DNA of 64,000 bases from Eurosta solidaginis (taxonomy: Eukaryota > Arthropoda > Insecta > Diptera > Tephritidae), in assembly GCF_040869045.1 (NCBI RefSeq), contig NC_090319.1:174752645-174816644 (forward strand). The letters run 5' to 3'. Positions within the stretch are counted from its first letter, which is position 1; the number at the start of each line of letters is the position of its first letter. Positions 1 to 12,798 of the stretch are shown piece by piece. The notes below the pieces were generated by a model. That model searched no databases and had not been told where the DNA came from. It was given only the letters and a program-made list of their open reading frames with translations. A program made the translations under genes and the position numbers.

Positions 1-215
1 CATAAAGTTGAACAAATATCTCTGCTGTTTCTATGGTGTAGGATTCAAACTTTTCCGTGTCAGTTCTCTTCCCGCAACATAAAACTAGTAAAATATTCCT
101 AAATCGTTTTATGAGGTTTAATAATACTGTAATAAATTTATTAATATCCCAACAAACAAAGTAAACGTAGTGTAAATGTATAACAAGTTTTCTCAAACAA
201 ACATTAAGCTGACAA
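1..215. other. unassigned flank, no gene
   Basis: AT-rich sequence that matches neither the family A monomer nor its head. I see no coding frame with recognisable motifs and no repeat with the rest of the window. Family A sequence begins just after it. Confidence 0.4.
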
Positions 216-227
216 AACGTTGATTTT

Positions 228-359
228 TATACCTTTCATGAAAATGAAATGGTATATTAATTTCGTCACGAAACCCAAAATTGTAAGTCCTTAAAGGAAA
301 ATAGATAGACCCACCATTAAGTATACCGAAATAATCAGGATGAAGAGCTGAGTTGATTA
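228..359 (+). repeat. family A head 1 (truncated)
   Basis: Starts with the TATACCTTTCATG hairpin and the conserved segment that follows it, but the sequence jumps from GAGCTGAGTTGATT straight into a monomer. It therefore lacks the GTCC/GTCT run found in all the other heads. Confidence 0.75.
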
Positions 360-958
360 GCCCTATTTTAAGAGCTAGAGGCTTCAAATTTCAATGAATG
401 CTTACGTATATAGCATATATTGTTTTCTGAAAAAATCATAAAGATCGGTGGTATATATAGTATATATATGGTGGTATATATAGTATATATATATATTTTC
501 GCAATTTTAGCCCCATTTTAACAGCTAGAAGCTTAAAATTTCACCGAATGCTTACGTATATAGCATATATTGTTGTCTGAAAAAATCATAGAGATCGGTT
601 GTATATATAGTATATATCTCATACAACCGATTGTTCAGATAAGAAACTTTTCGCAATTTCTACCCCGTTTTAACAGCTAGAAGCTTGAAATTTCACCAAA
701 TGCTTACGTATATAGCATATATTGTTGTCTGAGAAAATCATAGATATCGGTGGTATATACATATATTATATACTTCATATAAACTGTAATTGTTTCCCCT
801 TTTTTACGGCTAGAAGCTTCAAAATTCATCAAATTTCATCAAATAGTTACGTTTACGTCATATATTTTTGAAATACGTGATTCGTAGTCAAAGTTTTTAC
901 ATGCAGACCACAAAAAACGTGAAGCTTTGCATCCTCACACAAAGTACCTACCTATTTT

Positions 959-1195
959 TGTACCTTTCATGAAAATGAAAGGTATATTAATTTCGTCACG
1001 AAACCCAAAATTGTAAGTCCTTAAAGGAAAATGGATAGACCCACCATTAAGTATACCGAAATAATCAGAATGAAGAGCTGAGTTGATTTAGCCATGTCCG
1101 TCTGTCCGTCTGTCTGTTTGTATGCAAACTAGTCCCTCAATTTTTGAGATATCTTGATAAAATTTGGTGAGCGATTAGACGTTTCGTGGGTGTCC
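959..1195 (+). repeat. family A head 2
   Basis: Begins TGTACCTTTCAT and has a perfect 11-bp stem (TACCTTTCAT paired with ATGAAAGGTA) around a short loop. It continues through CCATGTCCGTCTGTCC and TTGAGATATCTTGATAAAA. It has a local rearrangement in the GAGCG...GTGTCC segment, so it does not fit the V, S or A variants cleanly. Confidence 0.75.
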
Positions 1196-1901
1196 GATTA
1201 GACATTTGTCGGAACCGGCCGGATCGGACCACTATAGCATATATCCTCCATACAATCGATTTTTCAGAAAAAGAAGATTTTTGTCATATCTTACTCAATT
1301 TAACAGATTGAAGCTTCAAACTTCACCATATACTTTCGTATATTGCACATATTGTTGCCTGAAAAATTGATGAGATCGGTCGTATATATAGTATATATCC
1401 CCCACAACCGATTGTTCAGATAAGAAACTTTTCGTAATGACTGCCCTATTTTAAGAGCTAGAGGCTTCAAATTTCAATGAATGCTTACGTATATAGCATA
1501 TATTGTTATCCGAAAAAATCATAAAGATCGGTGGTATATATAGTATATATATATAGTATATATATATTTTCGCAATTTTAGCGCCATTTTAACAGCTAGA
1601 AGCTTCAAATTTCACCGAATCTTACGTATATAGCATATATTGTTGTCTGAAAAAATCATAGAGATCGGTTGTATACATAGTATATATCTCATACAACCGA
1701 TTGTTCAGATAAGAAACTTTTCGCAATTTCTACCCCATTTTAACAGCTATAAGCTTCAAATTTCACCGATTGCTTACGTATATAATATATATTGTTGTGT
1801 CCAAAAATCATAGAGATCGGTGATATATATAATATATATATGATGGTATATCTCCTTCTATATATATAAAAATGGTGTGAAAAATGTATAGTAATTCATC
1901 A

Positions 1902-2805
1902 ATTGAGAACGGCAGGCCCGATTTGGCAAACATTTTTTTTCAGTTCTTCGTAATTGCTAGGAGAAGGTTTTTACGAAAGAAAATTTTGGGAAACCCCTGC
2001 GGAAAAATCGGAAAATTGGAGAAATCGAAAATTGAGAACGGCAGGACTGATTTGGCTCAAATTTTTTTTCAGTTCTTCGTAATTGCTAGGAGAAGGTTTT
2101 TACGAAAGAAAATTTTGGGAAACCCCTGCGAAAAGTCGGAAAATTGGAGAAATCGAAAATTGAGAACGGCAGGACAGATTTCGCTCCAATTTTTTATCAG
2201 TTCTTCGTAATTGATAGGAGAAGGTTTTTACGAAAGAAAATTTTGGGAAAACCCTGCGGAAAAGTCGGAAAATTGGAGAAATGGAAAATTGAGAACTGCA
2301 GGACCGATTTGGCTCAAATTTTTTTTCAGTTCTTCGTAATTGCTAGGAGAAGGTTTCTACGAAAGAAAAGTTTGGGAAAACCCTGCGGAAAAGTCGGAAA
2401 ATTGGAGAAATCGAAAATTGAGAACGGCAGGACCAATTTCGCTCCAATTTTTTTCAGTTCTTCGTAATTGATAGGCGAAGGTTTTTACGAAAGAAAATTC
2501 TGGGAAAACCCTGCCGAAAAGTCGGAAAATTGGAGAAATCGGAAATTGAGAACGGCATAACCGATTTGGCTCAAATTTTTTTTCATTTTTTCTTAATTAC
2601 TATTAGAAGGTTTTTACGAAAGAAAATTTTGGGGAAACCCTGCGGAAAAGTCGGAAATATGGAGAAATCGAAAATTGAGAACGGCAGGACCGATTTGGCA
2701 CACATTTTTTTTAAGTTTTTCGTAATTGCTAGGAGAAGGTTTTTACGAAAGAAAATTTTGGGAAAACCCTGCGGAAAAGTCGGAAAATTGGAGAAATCGA
2801 AAATT
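1902..2805 (+). repeat. 128/129-bp tandem repeat, seven units
   Basis: The string ATTGAGAACGGCAG starts units at 1902, 2031, 2159, 2288, 2417, 2545 and 2674, so unit lengths are 128-129 bp. Each unit carries CAGTTCTTCGTAATTG, AGGTTTTTACGAAAGAAAA and GAAAAGTCGGAAAATTGGAG. A 129-bp unit is 43 codons, so long frames stay open by arithmetic. Single-base losses in some units break them, and the translation has no recognisable domain. I treat it as a minisatellite, not a gene. Confidence 0.9.
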
Positions 2806-3078
2806 GATTATTAATATAACGAGATAAATAACAGATGGTGCTGTGTTTTTGTAAGTTTCGGATAATTGTGAAATTCATTGTGATAAAATTGCATTTTGAG
2901 TGGAGCACTTAAAGGGATAAATAACAGATGGCGCTGTGCTTAGGTTGGGCGTAATTTGACAGGTACACTTTTCTCATTGTCATTTTTTATTAAACAAATG
3001 TGCTGTTTTTCTTGCTGCAATTGCTTCGAGTTTTTCTGATTTTCGTGTTCATCGATTTATTTTTCTGATTTCGGATAG
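2806..3078. other. spacer with a short direct repeat; possible Rep 5' end
   Basis: Contains two copies of GATAAATAACAGATGG followed by YGCTGTG, at 2823 and 2916, 93 bp apart. The last 20-30 bases may still belong to the Helitron Rep coding sequence, but stops in every frame hide the boundary. Confidence 0.45.
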
Positions 3079-3380
3079 TCATATATCGCGTATCACATCC
3101 ACAAACGGTCTGCGTTGATATCGGCTCATTGTCTGTCGTATGCCATAATTGCAATGCTTTGAAGTTTCAATCAGAAACCCCCGGCTTATGCTGCGCTGGT
3201 GGCAAAGTGAAATTACCCGTTTTAACCCACCCGCCAGAGACATTGTATTCGTTATTCTATGGAAATACAATCCAATCAAAACATTTTTTAGAGAATACAT
3301 AAAAATATAACGGATGCTTTCAAATGACATAATTTGGAGCCCAAGTTGTTGATTTACCCGGCTACAATCCCACTTTTAAG

Positions 3381-3455
3381 GTAATGATGTCCCATTATTA
3401 TCAAAACATGAACAATTATTGTTATATTTTTTCGAAATTGCTTCCAAACATTCAG
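3381..3455 (+). other. intron 1 in the Helitron Rep fragment
   Basis: 75 bp, GTAATG ... CATTCAG, phase 0. Removing it joins GYNPTFK to IQGQIHHR, the order expected in Helitron Rep. The only upstream ATG of the downstream frame (3384) lies inside this intron, so it is not a real start. Confidence 0.8.
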
Positions 3456-3954
3456 ATTCAAGGGCAAATTCACCATCGAGCGGGCGCTTTGTTACCACTA
3501 CCGAACGAAGATCATAAGTTCCTTCAGATCTATTTCGTTGGTGATTCGGCAATTGAACTAGATCAGCGTTGTGCAATTTTTACTGCGACTAAACGTGAAA
3601 TGATCGAACAATTACAAAATCTTCTGCATGAGAATAATGAATTGGTCAGATTGTCCAAAACAGCATTGGATATGATGCCTTCAGACGACCGCAAAATCAT
3701 TATTAGAGCAGACAAAAGACCCGCTGGAGGCCATGCAAGACAATTCAATGCTCCCACTATCAATGAAGTCACAGTGGTGATTGTTGGCGAGAATAAGGAA
3801 TCACGCGATATTGTTCTTTACCGTCGTGATGGTGGACAATTGAAGCGCGTTTACGAGACGCATCGGTCATATTATTCACTTCAATACCCGTTGATGTTCT
3901 GTCGTGGAGAGGATGGATATCACTTCAATATAAAGATGGTTAATCGAACGACAG

Positions 3955-4015
3955 GTTTGTTTACAAGTCATCACTTCTATTTTATTTTGCAACCGAGTTC
4001 GAATTCATATTTCAG
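3955..4015 (+). other. intron 2 in the Helitron Rep fragment
   Basis: 61 bp, GTTTGT ... TATTTCAG, phase 1. Splicing joins NRTTG to EETNKKVSSMNF, the family's usual sequence at this point. The length is not a multiple of three, so retention would shift the frame. This argues that the exon sequence was under selection while the intron was spliced. Confidence 0.85.
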
Positions 4016-5167
4016 GAGAAGAAACGAATAAGAAGGTCAGCTCAATGAATTTTTCTGCTTATCGTTTGATGATTCGGCGCGATGTTGACAATCATCTGTT
4101 GAGATATCGCCGGTTGTTTCAAGAGTACTGCGTTGACATGTACGTCAAGGTCGAAATGGAGCGCCTCAACTTCATTCGTTTCAATCAGTCCAAGTTACGA
4201 TCAGATGCATACATACACTCGCGTGATGCCTTGGCTACTGAAGGAGACGAAACCAACATCAGTTGTTTGACCATTCTTCCAGCTACTTACGTTGGAAGCC
4301 CGCGCCACATGCATGAGTACGCTCAGGATGCGATGACGTATGTGCGGAATTACGGACGGCCGGATTTATTCATCACGTTCACTTGCAATCCGAAATAGCC
4401 TGAAATTACGAATCTCTTGCTGACAGGACAAACATCCAGCGATCGACATGACATCATTGCACGAGTGTTCATACAAAAGATCAAAGTACTCGTGGATTAC
4501 ATCGTTAAGCATAAGGTTTTTGGCATAATCCGTTGTTGGATGTACTCGGTTGAATGGCAGAAACGTGGCTTACCACATGCGCACATTTTGCTTTGGATGC
4601 TCGACCATATAACTTCGTATATTGCACATATTGTTTCCTAAAAAAATTGATGAGATCGGTCGTATATATAGTATATATCCCCCACAACCGATTGTTCAGA
4701 TAAGAAACTTTTCGTAATGACTGCACTATTTTAAGAGCTAGAGGCTTCAAATTTCAATGAATGCTTACGTATATAGCATATATTGTTGCCTGAAAAAATC
4801 ATAGAGATCGGTTGTATATATAGTATATATCTCATACAACCGATTGCTCAGATAAGAAACTTTTCGCAATTTCTACCCCATTTAAACAGCTATAAGCTTC
4901 AAATTTCACCGAATGCTTAGGTTTATAGTATATATTGTTGTCTAAAAAAATCATAGACATCGGTGGTATATATATTATATAATTCATATAAACTGTAATT
5001 TTTTCCCATTTTTTACGGCTAGAAGCTTCAAAATTCATCAAATTTCATCAAATAGTTACGTTTACGTCATATATTTTTGAAATACGTTATTCGTAGTCAT
5101 AGTTTTTACATGCAGACCACAAAAAACGTGAAGCTTTGCATCCTCGCACAAAGTACCTACCTATTTT

Positions 5168-5416
5168 TATACCTTTCATGAAAATGAAATGTTATATTAA
5201 TTTCGTCACGAAACCCAAAATTGTAAGTCCTTAAAGGAAAATAGATAGAACCACCATTAAGTATACCGAAATAATCAGGATGAAGAGCTGAGTTGATTTA
5301 GCCATGTCCGTCTGTCCGTCTGTCCCTCTGTCCGTCTGTCTGTTTGTATGCAAACTAGTCCCTCAATTTTTGAGATATCTTGATAAAATTTGGTGAGCGG
5401 GTGTACTTGGGTGTCC
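5168..5416 (+). repeat. family A head 3
   Basis: Complete head with hairpin, an extended GTCC/GTCT run (about 5304-5342), CAAACTAGTCCC and TTGAGATATCTTG. It has CGATTACACATTTG where other heads have CGATTAGACATTTG. It does not carry the V or S markers. Confidence 0.8.
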
Positions 5417-7642
5417 GATTACACATTTGTCGGAACCGGCCGGATCGGAACACTATAGCATATATCCTCCATACAACCGATTTTTCAGAAAAAGAGGATT
5501 TTGGTCATATCTTTCTCAATTTAACAGATTGAAGCTTCAAACTTCACCATATAATTTCGTATATTGCACATATTGCTGCCTGAAAAAATTGATGAGATCG
5601 GTCGTATATATAGTATATATCCCCCACAACCGATTGTTCAGATAAGAAACTTTTCGTAATGACTGCCCTATTTTAAGAGCTAAAGGCTTCAAATTTCAAT
5701 GAAAGCTTACGTATATAGCATATATTGTTATCTGAAAAAATCATAAAGATCGGTGGTACATATAGTATATATATGGTGGTATATATAGTATATAAATATA
5801 GTATATATATATATATATTTTCGCAATTTTAGCCACATTTTAACAGCTAGAATCTTCAAATTTCACCGAATGCTTACGTATATAGCATATATTGTTGTCT
5901 GAAAAAATCATAGAGATCGGTTGTATATATAGTATATATCTCATACAACCGATTGTTCAGATAAGAAACTTTTCGCAACTCCTACCCCATTTTAACAGCT
6001 ATAAGCTTCAAATTTCACCGATTTCTTACGTATATAGTATATATCGTTGTGCCCAAAAATCATAGAGATCGGTGATATATATAATATATATATGATGGTA
6101 TATATAGTATATATATATATTATATATATTTTTTTTTTTGCGATTTCGGTCCCATTTTAACAGCTAGAAGCTTCTACTTTCACCAAATGCTTACGTGTAT
6201 AGCATGTATTGATGTCTGAAAAAATCATTGAGATCGGTGGTATACATAGTATATATCTCATACAACCGATTGTTCAGATAAGAAACTTTGCGCAATTTCT
6301 GCCCCGTTTTAACAGCTAGAAGCTTTCAATTTCCCCAAATGCTTACGTATATAGCATATATTGTTGTCTGAAAAAATCATAGAGATCGGTGGTATATATA
6401 GTATATATCTCATACAACCGATTGTTCAGATAAGAAACTTTGCGCAATTTCTGCCCCGTTTTAACAGCTAGAAGCTTTCAATTTCACCAAATGCTTACGT
6501 ATATAGCATATATTGTTGTCTGAAAAAATCATAGCGATCGGTCGTATATATAGTATATATATGGTGGTATATATAGTATATATATATATTTTCGCAATTT
6601 TAGCGCCATTTTAACAGCTGGAAGCTTCAAATTTCACCGAATGCTTACGTATATAGCGTATATTGTTGTCTGAACAAATCATAGAGATCGGTTGTATATA
6701 TAGTATATATCTCATACAACCGATTGTTCAGATAAGAAACTTTGCGCAATTTCTGCCCCGTTTTAACAGCTAGAAGCTTTCAATTTCACCAAATGCTTAC
6801 GTATATAGCATATATTGTTGTCTGAACAAATCATAGAGATCGGTCGTATATATAGTGTATATCCCCCACAACCGATTATTCAGATAAGAAATTTTCGTTA
6901 TGACTGCCCTATTTTAAGAGCTAGAGGCTTCAAATTTCAACGAATGCTTACGTATATGGCATATATTGTTATCTGAAAAAATCATAGAGATCGGTGGTAT
7001 ATATAGTATATATATGGTGGTATATATAGTATATATATATATATTTTCGCAATTTTAGCGTCATTTTAACAGCTGGAAGCTTCAAATTTCACCGAATGCT
7101 TACGTATATAGCGTATATTGTTGTCTGAACAAATCATAGAGATCGGTTGTATATATAGTATATATCTCATACAACCGATTGTTCAGATAAGAAACTTTGC
7201 GCAATTTCTGCCCCGTTTTAACAGCTAGAAGCTTAAAATTTCTCGAAATGTTTACGTATATAGCATATATTGTTTGAAAAAATCATAGAGATCGGTGGTA
7301 TATATAGTATATATCTAATACAACCGATTGTTCAGATAAGAAACTTTGCGCAGTTTCTGCCCCGTTTTAACAGCTAGAAGCTTAAAATTTCACCAAATGT
7401 TTACGTATATAGCATATATTGTTGTCTGAAAAAATCATAGATATCGGTGGTATATATATTATATACTTCATATAAACTGTCATTTTTTCCCTTTTTTTAC
7501 GGCTAGAAGCTTCAAAATTCATCAAGTTTCATCAAATAGTGACATATATTTTTGAAATACGTGATTCGTAGTCATAGCTTTTACATGCAGACCACAAAAA
7601 ACGTGAAGCTTTGCATCGTCACACAAAGTACCTACCTATTTT

Positions 7643-7875
7643 TATACCTTTCATGAAAATTAAATGGTATATTAATTTCGTCACGAAACCGAAAATTGTA
7701 AGTCCTTAAAGGAAAATAGACAGACCCACCATTAAGTATACCGAAATAATCAGGATGAAGAGCTGAGTTGATTTAGCCATGTCCGTCTGTCAGTCTGTCT
7801 GTTTGTAGGCAAACTAGTCCCTCAATTTTTGAGGTACCTTGATAAAATTTGGTGAGCGGGTGTATTTCGGTGTCC
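7643..7875 (+). repeat. family A head 4 (variant V)
   Basis: Variant V markers: GAAAATTAAATGG in the hairpin arm, CACGAAACCGAAAATTG, TTGAGGTACCTTG, and GGAACCGGTAGGATCGG just downstream. The same set recurs only in the head at 11577. Confidence 0.8.
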
Positions 7876-8732
7876 GATTAGACATTTGTCGGAACCGGTA
7901 GGATCGGACCACTATAGCATATATCCTCCATACAACCGATTTTTCAGAAAAAGAGGATTTTGGTCATATCTTACTCAACTTAACAGATTGAAGCTTCAAA
8001 CTTCACCATATAATTTCGTATATTGCACATATTGTTGCCTGAAAAAATTGATGAGATCGGTCGTATATATAGTATATATCCCCCACAACCGATTATTCAG
8101 ATAAGAAACTTTTCGTAATGACTGCCCTATTTTAAGAGCTAGAGGCTTCAAATTTCAATGAATGCTTACGTATATGGCATATATTGTTATCTGAAAAAAT
8201 CATAAAGATCGGTGGTATATATAGTATATATATGGTGGTATATATAGTATATATATATAGTATATATATTTTTTTTTGCGATTTCGGCCCCATTTTAACA
8301 GCTAGAAGCTTCAACTTTCACCAAACGCTTACGTGTATAGCATATATTGATGTCTGAAAAAATCATTGAAATCGGTGATATACATAGTATATATCTCATA
8401 CAACCGATTGTTCAGATAAGAAACGTTGCGCAATTTCTGCCCCGTTTTAACAGCTAGAAGCTTCAAATTTCACCAAATGCTTACGTATATAGCATATATT
8501 GTTGTCTGAAAAAATCATAGATATCGGTGGTATATATATTATATACTTCATATAAACTGTCATTTTTTCCCCTTTTTTTACGGCTAGAAGCTTCAAAATT
8601 CATTAAATTTCATCAAATAGTTACGTTTACGTCATTAATTTTTGAAATACGTGATTCGTAGTCATAGTTTTTACATGCAGACCACAAAAAACGTGAAGCT
8701 TTGCATCCTCACACAAAGTACCTACCTATTTT

Positions 8733-8965
8733 TATACCTTTCATGAAAATGAAATGGTATATTAATTTCGTCACGAAACCCAAAATTGTAAGTCCTTAAA
8801 GGAAAATAGATAGACCCACCATTAAGTATACCGAAATAATCAGGATGAAGAGCTGAGTTGATTTAGCCATGTCCGTCTGTCCGTCTGTCTGTTTGTATGC
8901 AAACTATTCCCTCAATTTTTGAGATATCTTGATAAAATTTGGTGAGCGGGTGTATTTGGGTGTCC
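8733..8965 (+). repeat. family A head 5 (variant S)
   Basis: Variant S markers: CAAACTATTCCCTC, and a jump from GGGTGTCCCA directly into TTTTAACAGCTAG that omits the CGGAACCGG segment and several hundred bases after it. Shared with heads 12799 and 16046. Confidence 0.8.
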
Positions 8966-9514
8966 CATTTTAACAGCTAGAAGCTTCAAATTTCACCAAA
9001 TGTTTACATATATAGCTTGTATTGTTGTCTGAAAAAATCATAGAGACCGGTGGTATATATAGTATATATCTCATACAACCGATTGTTCAGATAAGAAACT
9101 TTGCGCAATTTCTTCCCCATTTTAACAGCTAGAAACTTCAAATGTCACCAAATGCCTTCGTGTATAGCATATATTGTTGTCTGAAAAAATCATTGAGATC
9201 GGTGGTATATATAGTATATATCTCATACAACCGATTGTTCCGATAGGAAACTTTGCGCAATTTCTGTCCCATTTTAACAGCTAGAAGCTTCAAATTTCAC
9301 CAAATGCTTACGTATATAGCATATATTGTTATCTGAAAAAATCATAGAGATCGGTGGTATATATATTATATAACCCATATAAACTGTAATTTTTGCCCCT
9401 TTTTTACGGCTAGAAGCTTTAAAATTATTCAAATTTCATCAAATAGTTACGTTTACGTCATATATTGTTGAAAACCTGAAACTTTGCATCCTCACACAAA
9501 GTACCTACCTGTTT

Positions 9515-9746
9515 TATACCTTTCATGAAAATGAAATGGTATATTAATTTCGTCACGAAACCCAAAATTGTAAGTCCTTAAAGGAAAATAGATAGACCCA
9601 CCATTAAGTATACCGAAATAATCAGGATGAAGAGCTGAGTTGATTTAGCCATGTCCGTCTGTCCGTCTGTCTGTTTGTATGCAAACTAGTCCCTCAATTT
9701 TGAGATATCTTGATAAAATTTGGTGAGCGGGTGTATTTGGGTGTCC
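9515..9746 (+). repeat. family A head 6 (variant A)
   Basis: Variant A markers: one T fewer in CTCAATTTTGAGATATC, a preceding junction shortened to TTGTTGAAAACCTGAAACTTTG, and a fused monomer about 750 bp downstream where TTCAGATAA meets ATCATAGAGATCGGTGA (about 10272). Confidence 0.8.
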
Positions 9747-11576
9747 GATTAGACATTTGTCGGAACCGGCCGGATCGGGCCACTATAGCATATATCCTCC
9801 ATACAACCGATTTTTCAGAAAAAGAGGATTTTGGTCATATCTTACCCAATTTAACAGATTGAAGCTTCAAACTTCACCACATAATTTCGCATATTGCACA
9901 TATTGTTGCCTGAAAAACTTGATGAGATCAGTCGTATATATAGTATATATCCCCCACAACCGATTGTTCAGATAAGAAACTTTTCGTAATGACTGCCCCA
10001 TTTTAAGAGCTAGAGGCTTCAAATTTCAATGAATGCTTACGTATATAGCATATATTGTTATCTGAAAAAATCATAAAGATCGGTGGTATATATAGTATAT
10101 ATATGGTGGTATATATAGTATATATATATCTATATATTTTCGCAATTTTAGCCTCATTTTAACAGCTAGAAGCTTCAAATTTCACGGAATGCTTACGTAT
10201 ATAGCATATATTGTTGTCTGAAAAAATCATAGAGATGGGTTGGATATATAGTATATATCTCATACAACCGATTGTTCAGATAAATCATAGAGATCGGTGA
10301 TATATATAATATATATATGATGGTATATATAGTATAAATATATAGTATATATATATTTTGTTTGCGATTTCGGCCCCATTTTAACGGTTAGAAGCTTCAA
10401 CTTTCACCAAATGCTTACGTGTATAGCATATATTGATGTCTGAAAAAATCATTGAGATCGGTGGTATACATAGTATATATCTCATACAACCCACTGTTCA
10501 GATAAGAAACTTTGCGCAATTTCTGCCCCGTTTTAACAGCTAGAAGCTTCAAATTTCACCAAATGTTTACGTATATAGCATATATTGTTGTCTGAAAAAA
10601 TCATAGAGATCGATGGTATATATAGTATATATCTCATACAACCGATTGTTCAGATAAGAAACTTTGCGCAATTTCTGCCCCGTTTTAACAGCTAGAAGCT
10701 TCAAATTTCACCAAATGCTTACGTATATAGCATATATTGCTGTCTGAAAAAATCATAGATATCGGTGGTATATATATTATATACTTCATATAAACTGTCA
10801 TTTTTTCCCCTTTTTTACGGCTAGAAGCTTCAAAATTCATCAAATTTCATCAAATAGTTACGTTTATGTAATATATTTTTGAAATACGTGATTCGTAGTC
10901 ATAGTTTTTACATGCAGACCACAAAAAACGCGAAGCTTTGCATCCTCACACAAATTACCTACCTATTTTTTTTTATATTTATCTTAAAAATCGTTTAGAA
11001 ATGTTCAAATATCACCAAATGCTTGCGGGTATAGCATATATTGTTGTCTGAAAAAATCATAGAGACCGGTGGTATATATAGTATGTATCTCATACAACCG
11101 ATTGTTCAGATAAGAAACTTTGCGCAATCTCTTCCCCATTTAAACAGGTAGAAGCTTCAAATTTCACCAAATGCTTACGTGTATAGCATAAAAGTGTTGT
11201 CTGAAAAAATCATTGAGATCGGTGGTATATATAATATATCTCATACAATCGATTGTTCAGATAAGAAACTTTGCGCAATTTCTTCCCCATTTTAACAGCT
11301 AGTAGCTTCAAATTTCACCAAATGCTTACGTATATAGCATATATTATTGTCTGAAAAAATCATAGAGATCGGTGGTATATATATTATATACCCCATATAA
11401 ACTGTAATTTTTTCCCCTTTTTTACGGCTAGAAGCTTCAAAATTCATCAAATTTCAAAAAATAGTTACGTTTACGACATATATTTTTGAAATACGTGATT
11501 CGTAGCCATAGCTTTTACATGCAGAGCACAAAAAACGTGAAGCTTTGCATCGTCACACAAAGTACCTACCTATTTT

Positions 11577-11809
11577 TGTACCTTTCATGAAAATTAAATG
11601 GTATATTAATTTCGTCACGAAACCGAAAATTGTAAGTCCCTAAAGGAAAATAGATAGACCCACCATTAAGTATACCGAAATAATCAGGATGAAGAGCTGA
11701 GTTGATTTAGCCATGTCCGTCTCTCCGTCTGTCTGTTTGTATGCAAACTAGTCCCTCAATTTTTGAGGTACCTTGATAAAATTTGGTGAGCGGGTGTATT
11801 TGGGTGTCC
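11577..11809 (+). repeat. family A head 7 (variant V)
   Basis: Same V markers as the head at 7643, including TTGAGGTACCTTG and CCGGTAGGATCGG. It begins TGTACC rather than TATACC. Confidence 0.8.
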
Positions 11810-12798
11810 GATTAGACATTTGTCGGAACCGGTAGGATCGGGCCACTATAGCATATATCCTCCATACAACCGATTTTTCAGAAAAAGAGGATTTTGGTCA
11901 TATCTTACTCAACTTAACAGATTGAAGCTTCAAACTTCACCATATAATTTCGTATATTGTACATATTGTTGCCTGAAAAAATTGATGAGATCGGTCGTAT
12001 ATATAGTATATATCCCCCGCAACCGATTATTCAGATAAGAAACTTTTCGTAATGACTGCCCTATTTTAAGAGCTAGAGGCTTCAAATTTCAATGAATGCT
12101 TACGTATATGGCATATATTTTTATCTGAAAAAATCATAAAGATCAGTGGTATATATAGTATATATATGGTGGTATATATAGTATATATATATAGTATATA
12201 TATTTTTTTTTTGTGCGATTTCGGCTTCAACTTCCACCAAACGCTTACATGTATAGCATATATTGATGTCTGAAAAAATCATTGAGATCGGTGGTATACA
12301 TAGTATATATCTCATACAACCGATTGTTCAGATAAGAAACGTTGCGCAATTTCTGCCCCGTTTTAACAGCTAGAAGCTTCAAATTTCACCAAACGTTTAC
12401 GTATATAGCATATATTTTTGTCTGTAAAAATCATAGAGATCGGTGGCATATATAGCATATATCTCATACAACCGATTGTTCAGATAAGAAACTTTGCGCA
12501 ATTTCTGCCCCGTTTTAACAGCTAGAAGCTTCAAATTTCACCAAATGCTTACGTATATAGCATATATTGTTGTCTGAAAAAATCATAGATATCGGTGGTA
12601 TATATTTATATACTTCATATAAACTGTCATTCTTCCCCCTTTTTTACGGCTAGAAGCTTCAAAATTCATCAAATTTCATCAAATAGTTACGTTTACGTCA
12701 TATATTTTCGAAATACGTGATTCGTAGTCATTGGTTTTACATGCAGACCACAAAAAATGTGAAGCTTTGCATCCTCACACAAAGTACCTACCCATTTT

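Larger units (their letters stand above)
216..1865 (+). repeat. family A tandem array, left block
   Basis: About 152-bp monomers recognised by the recurring strings ATACAACCGATTGTTCAGAT, AACAGCTAGAAGCTTCAAAT and ATGCTTACGTATATAGCATA. Two heads lie within it (228 and 959). The block breaks off near 1866 where the 128/129-bp repeat begins. No gene. Confidence 0.85.
3079..4604 (+). pseudogene. Helitron Rep (HUH replicase) fragment, intron-bearing and broken
   Basis: N-terminal part of a Helitron RepHel protein, the enzyme that nicks DNA to start rolling-circle transposition. The translation shows the family's zinc region (VVCHNCNALKF ... GLCCAGGKVKLP, 3130-3210), then FGAQVVD and GYNPTFK up to 3380, IQGQIHHRAGALLP from 3456, FLQIYF, MPSDDRKIIIRADK, and FCRGEDGYHFNIKM. 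It continues with GRPDLFITFTCNPK and QKRGLPHAHILLWML; HAH at about 4573-4584 is the HUH metal-binding motif. Two GT-AG introns (3381-3455 and 3955-4015) must be removed for the frame to be continuous. Lesions: a frameshift near 3100, TAA at 3300 and 3330, and TAG at 4396 where the family has Trp. The catalytic Tyr region and the helicase are absent, because the fragment is cut off by family A sequence near 4605. It cannot encode an active protein. Confidence 0.9.

Noticed and set aside
1884..2814. Open frames of about 100 codons in the 128/129-bp repeat
   Set aside because: They arise because the unit is near a multiple of three. Unit-length slips break them and there is no recognisable domain.
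3384..3455. ATG at 3384 as the start of a Helitron protein
   Set aside because: It lies in intron 1. The residues it encodes do not match the family, whereas the upstream exon does.
5427..5645. A 72-codon frame (SEPAGSEHYSIYPPYNRFFRK...) repeated at seven places in the array
   Set aside because: Its start is TTG, not ATG, and it is only the translation of the repeated head. Conservation follows the DNA repeat, with no preference for silent changes visible.
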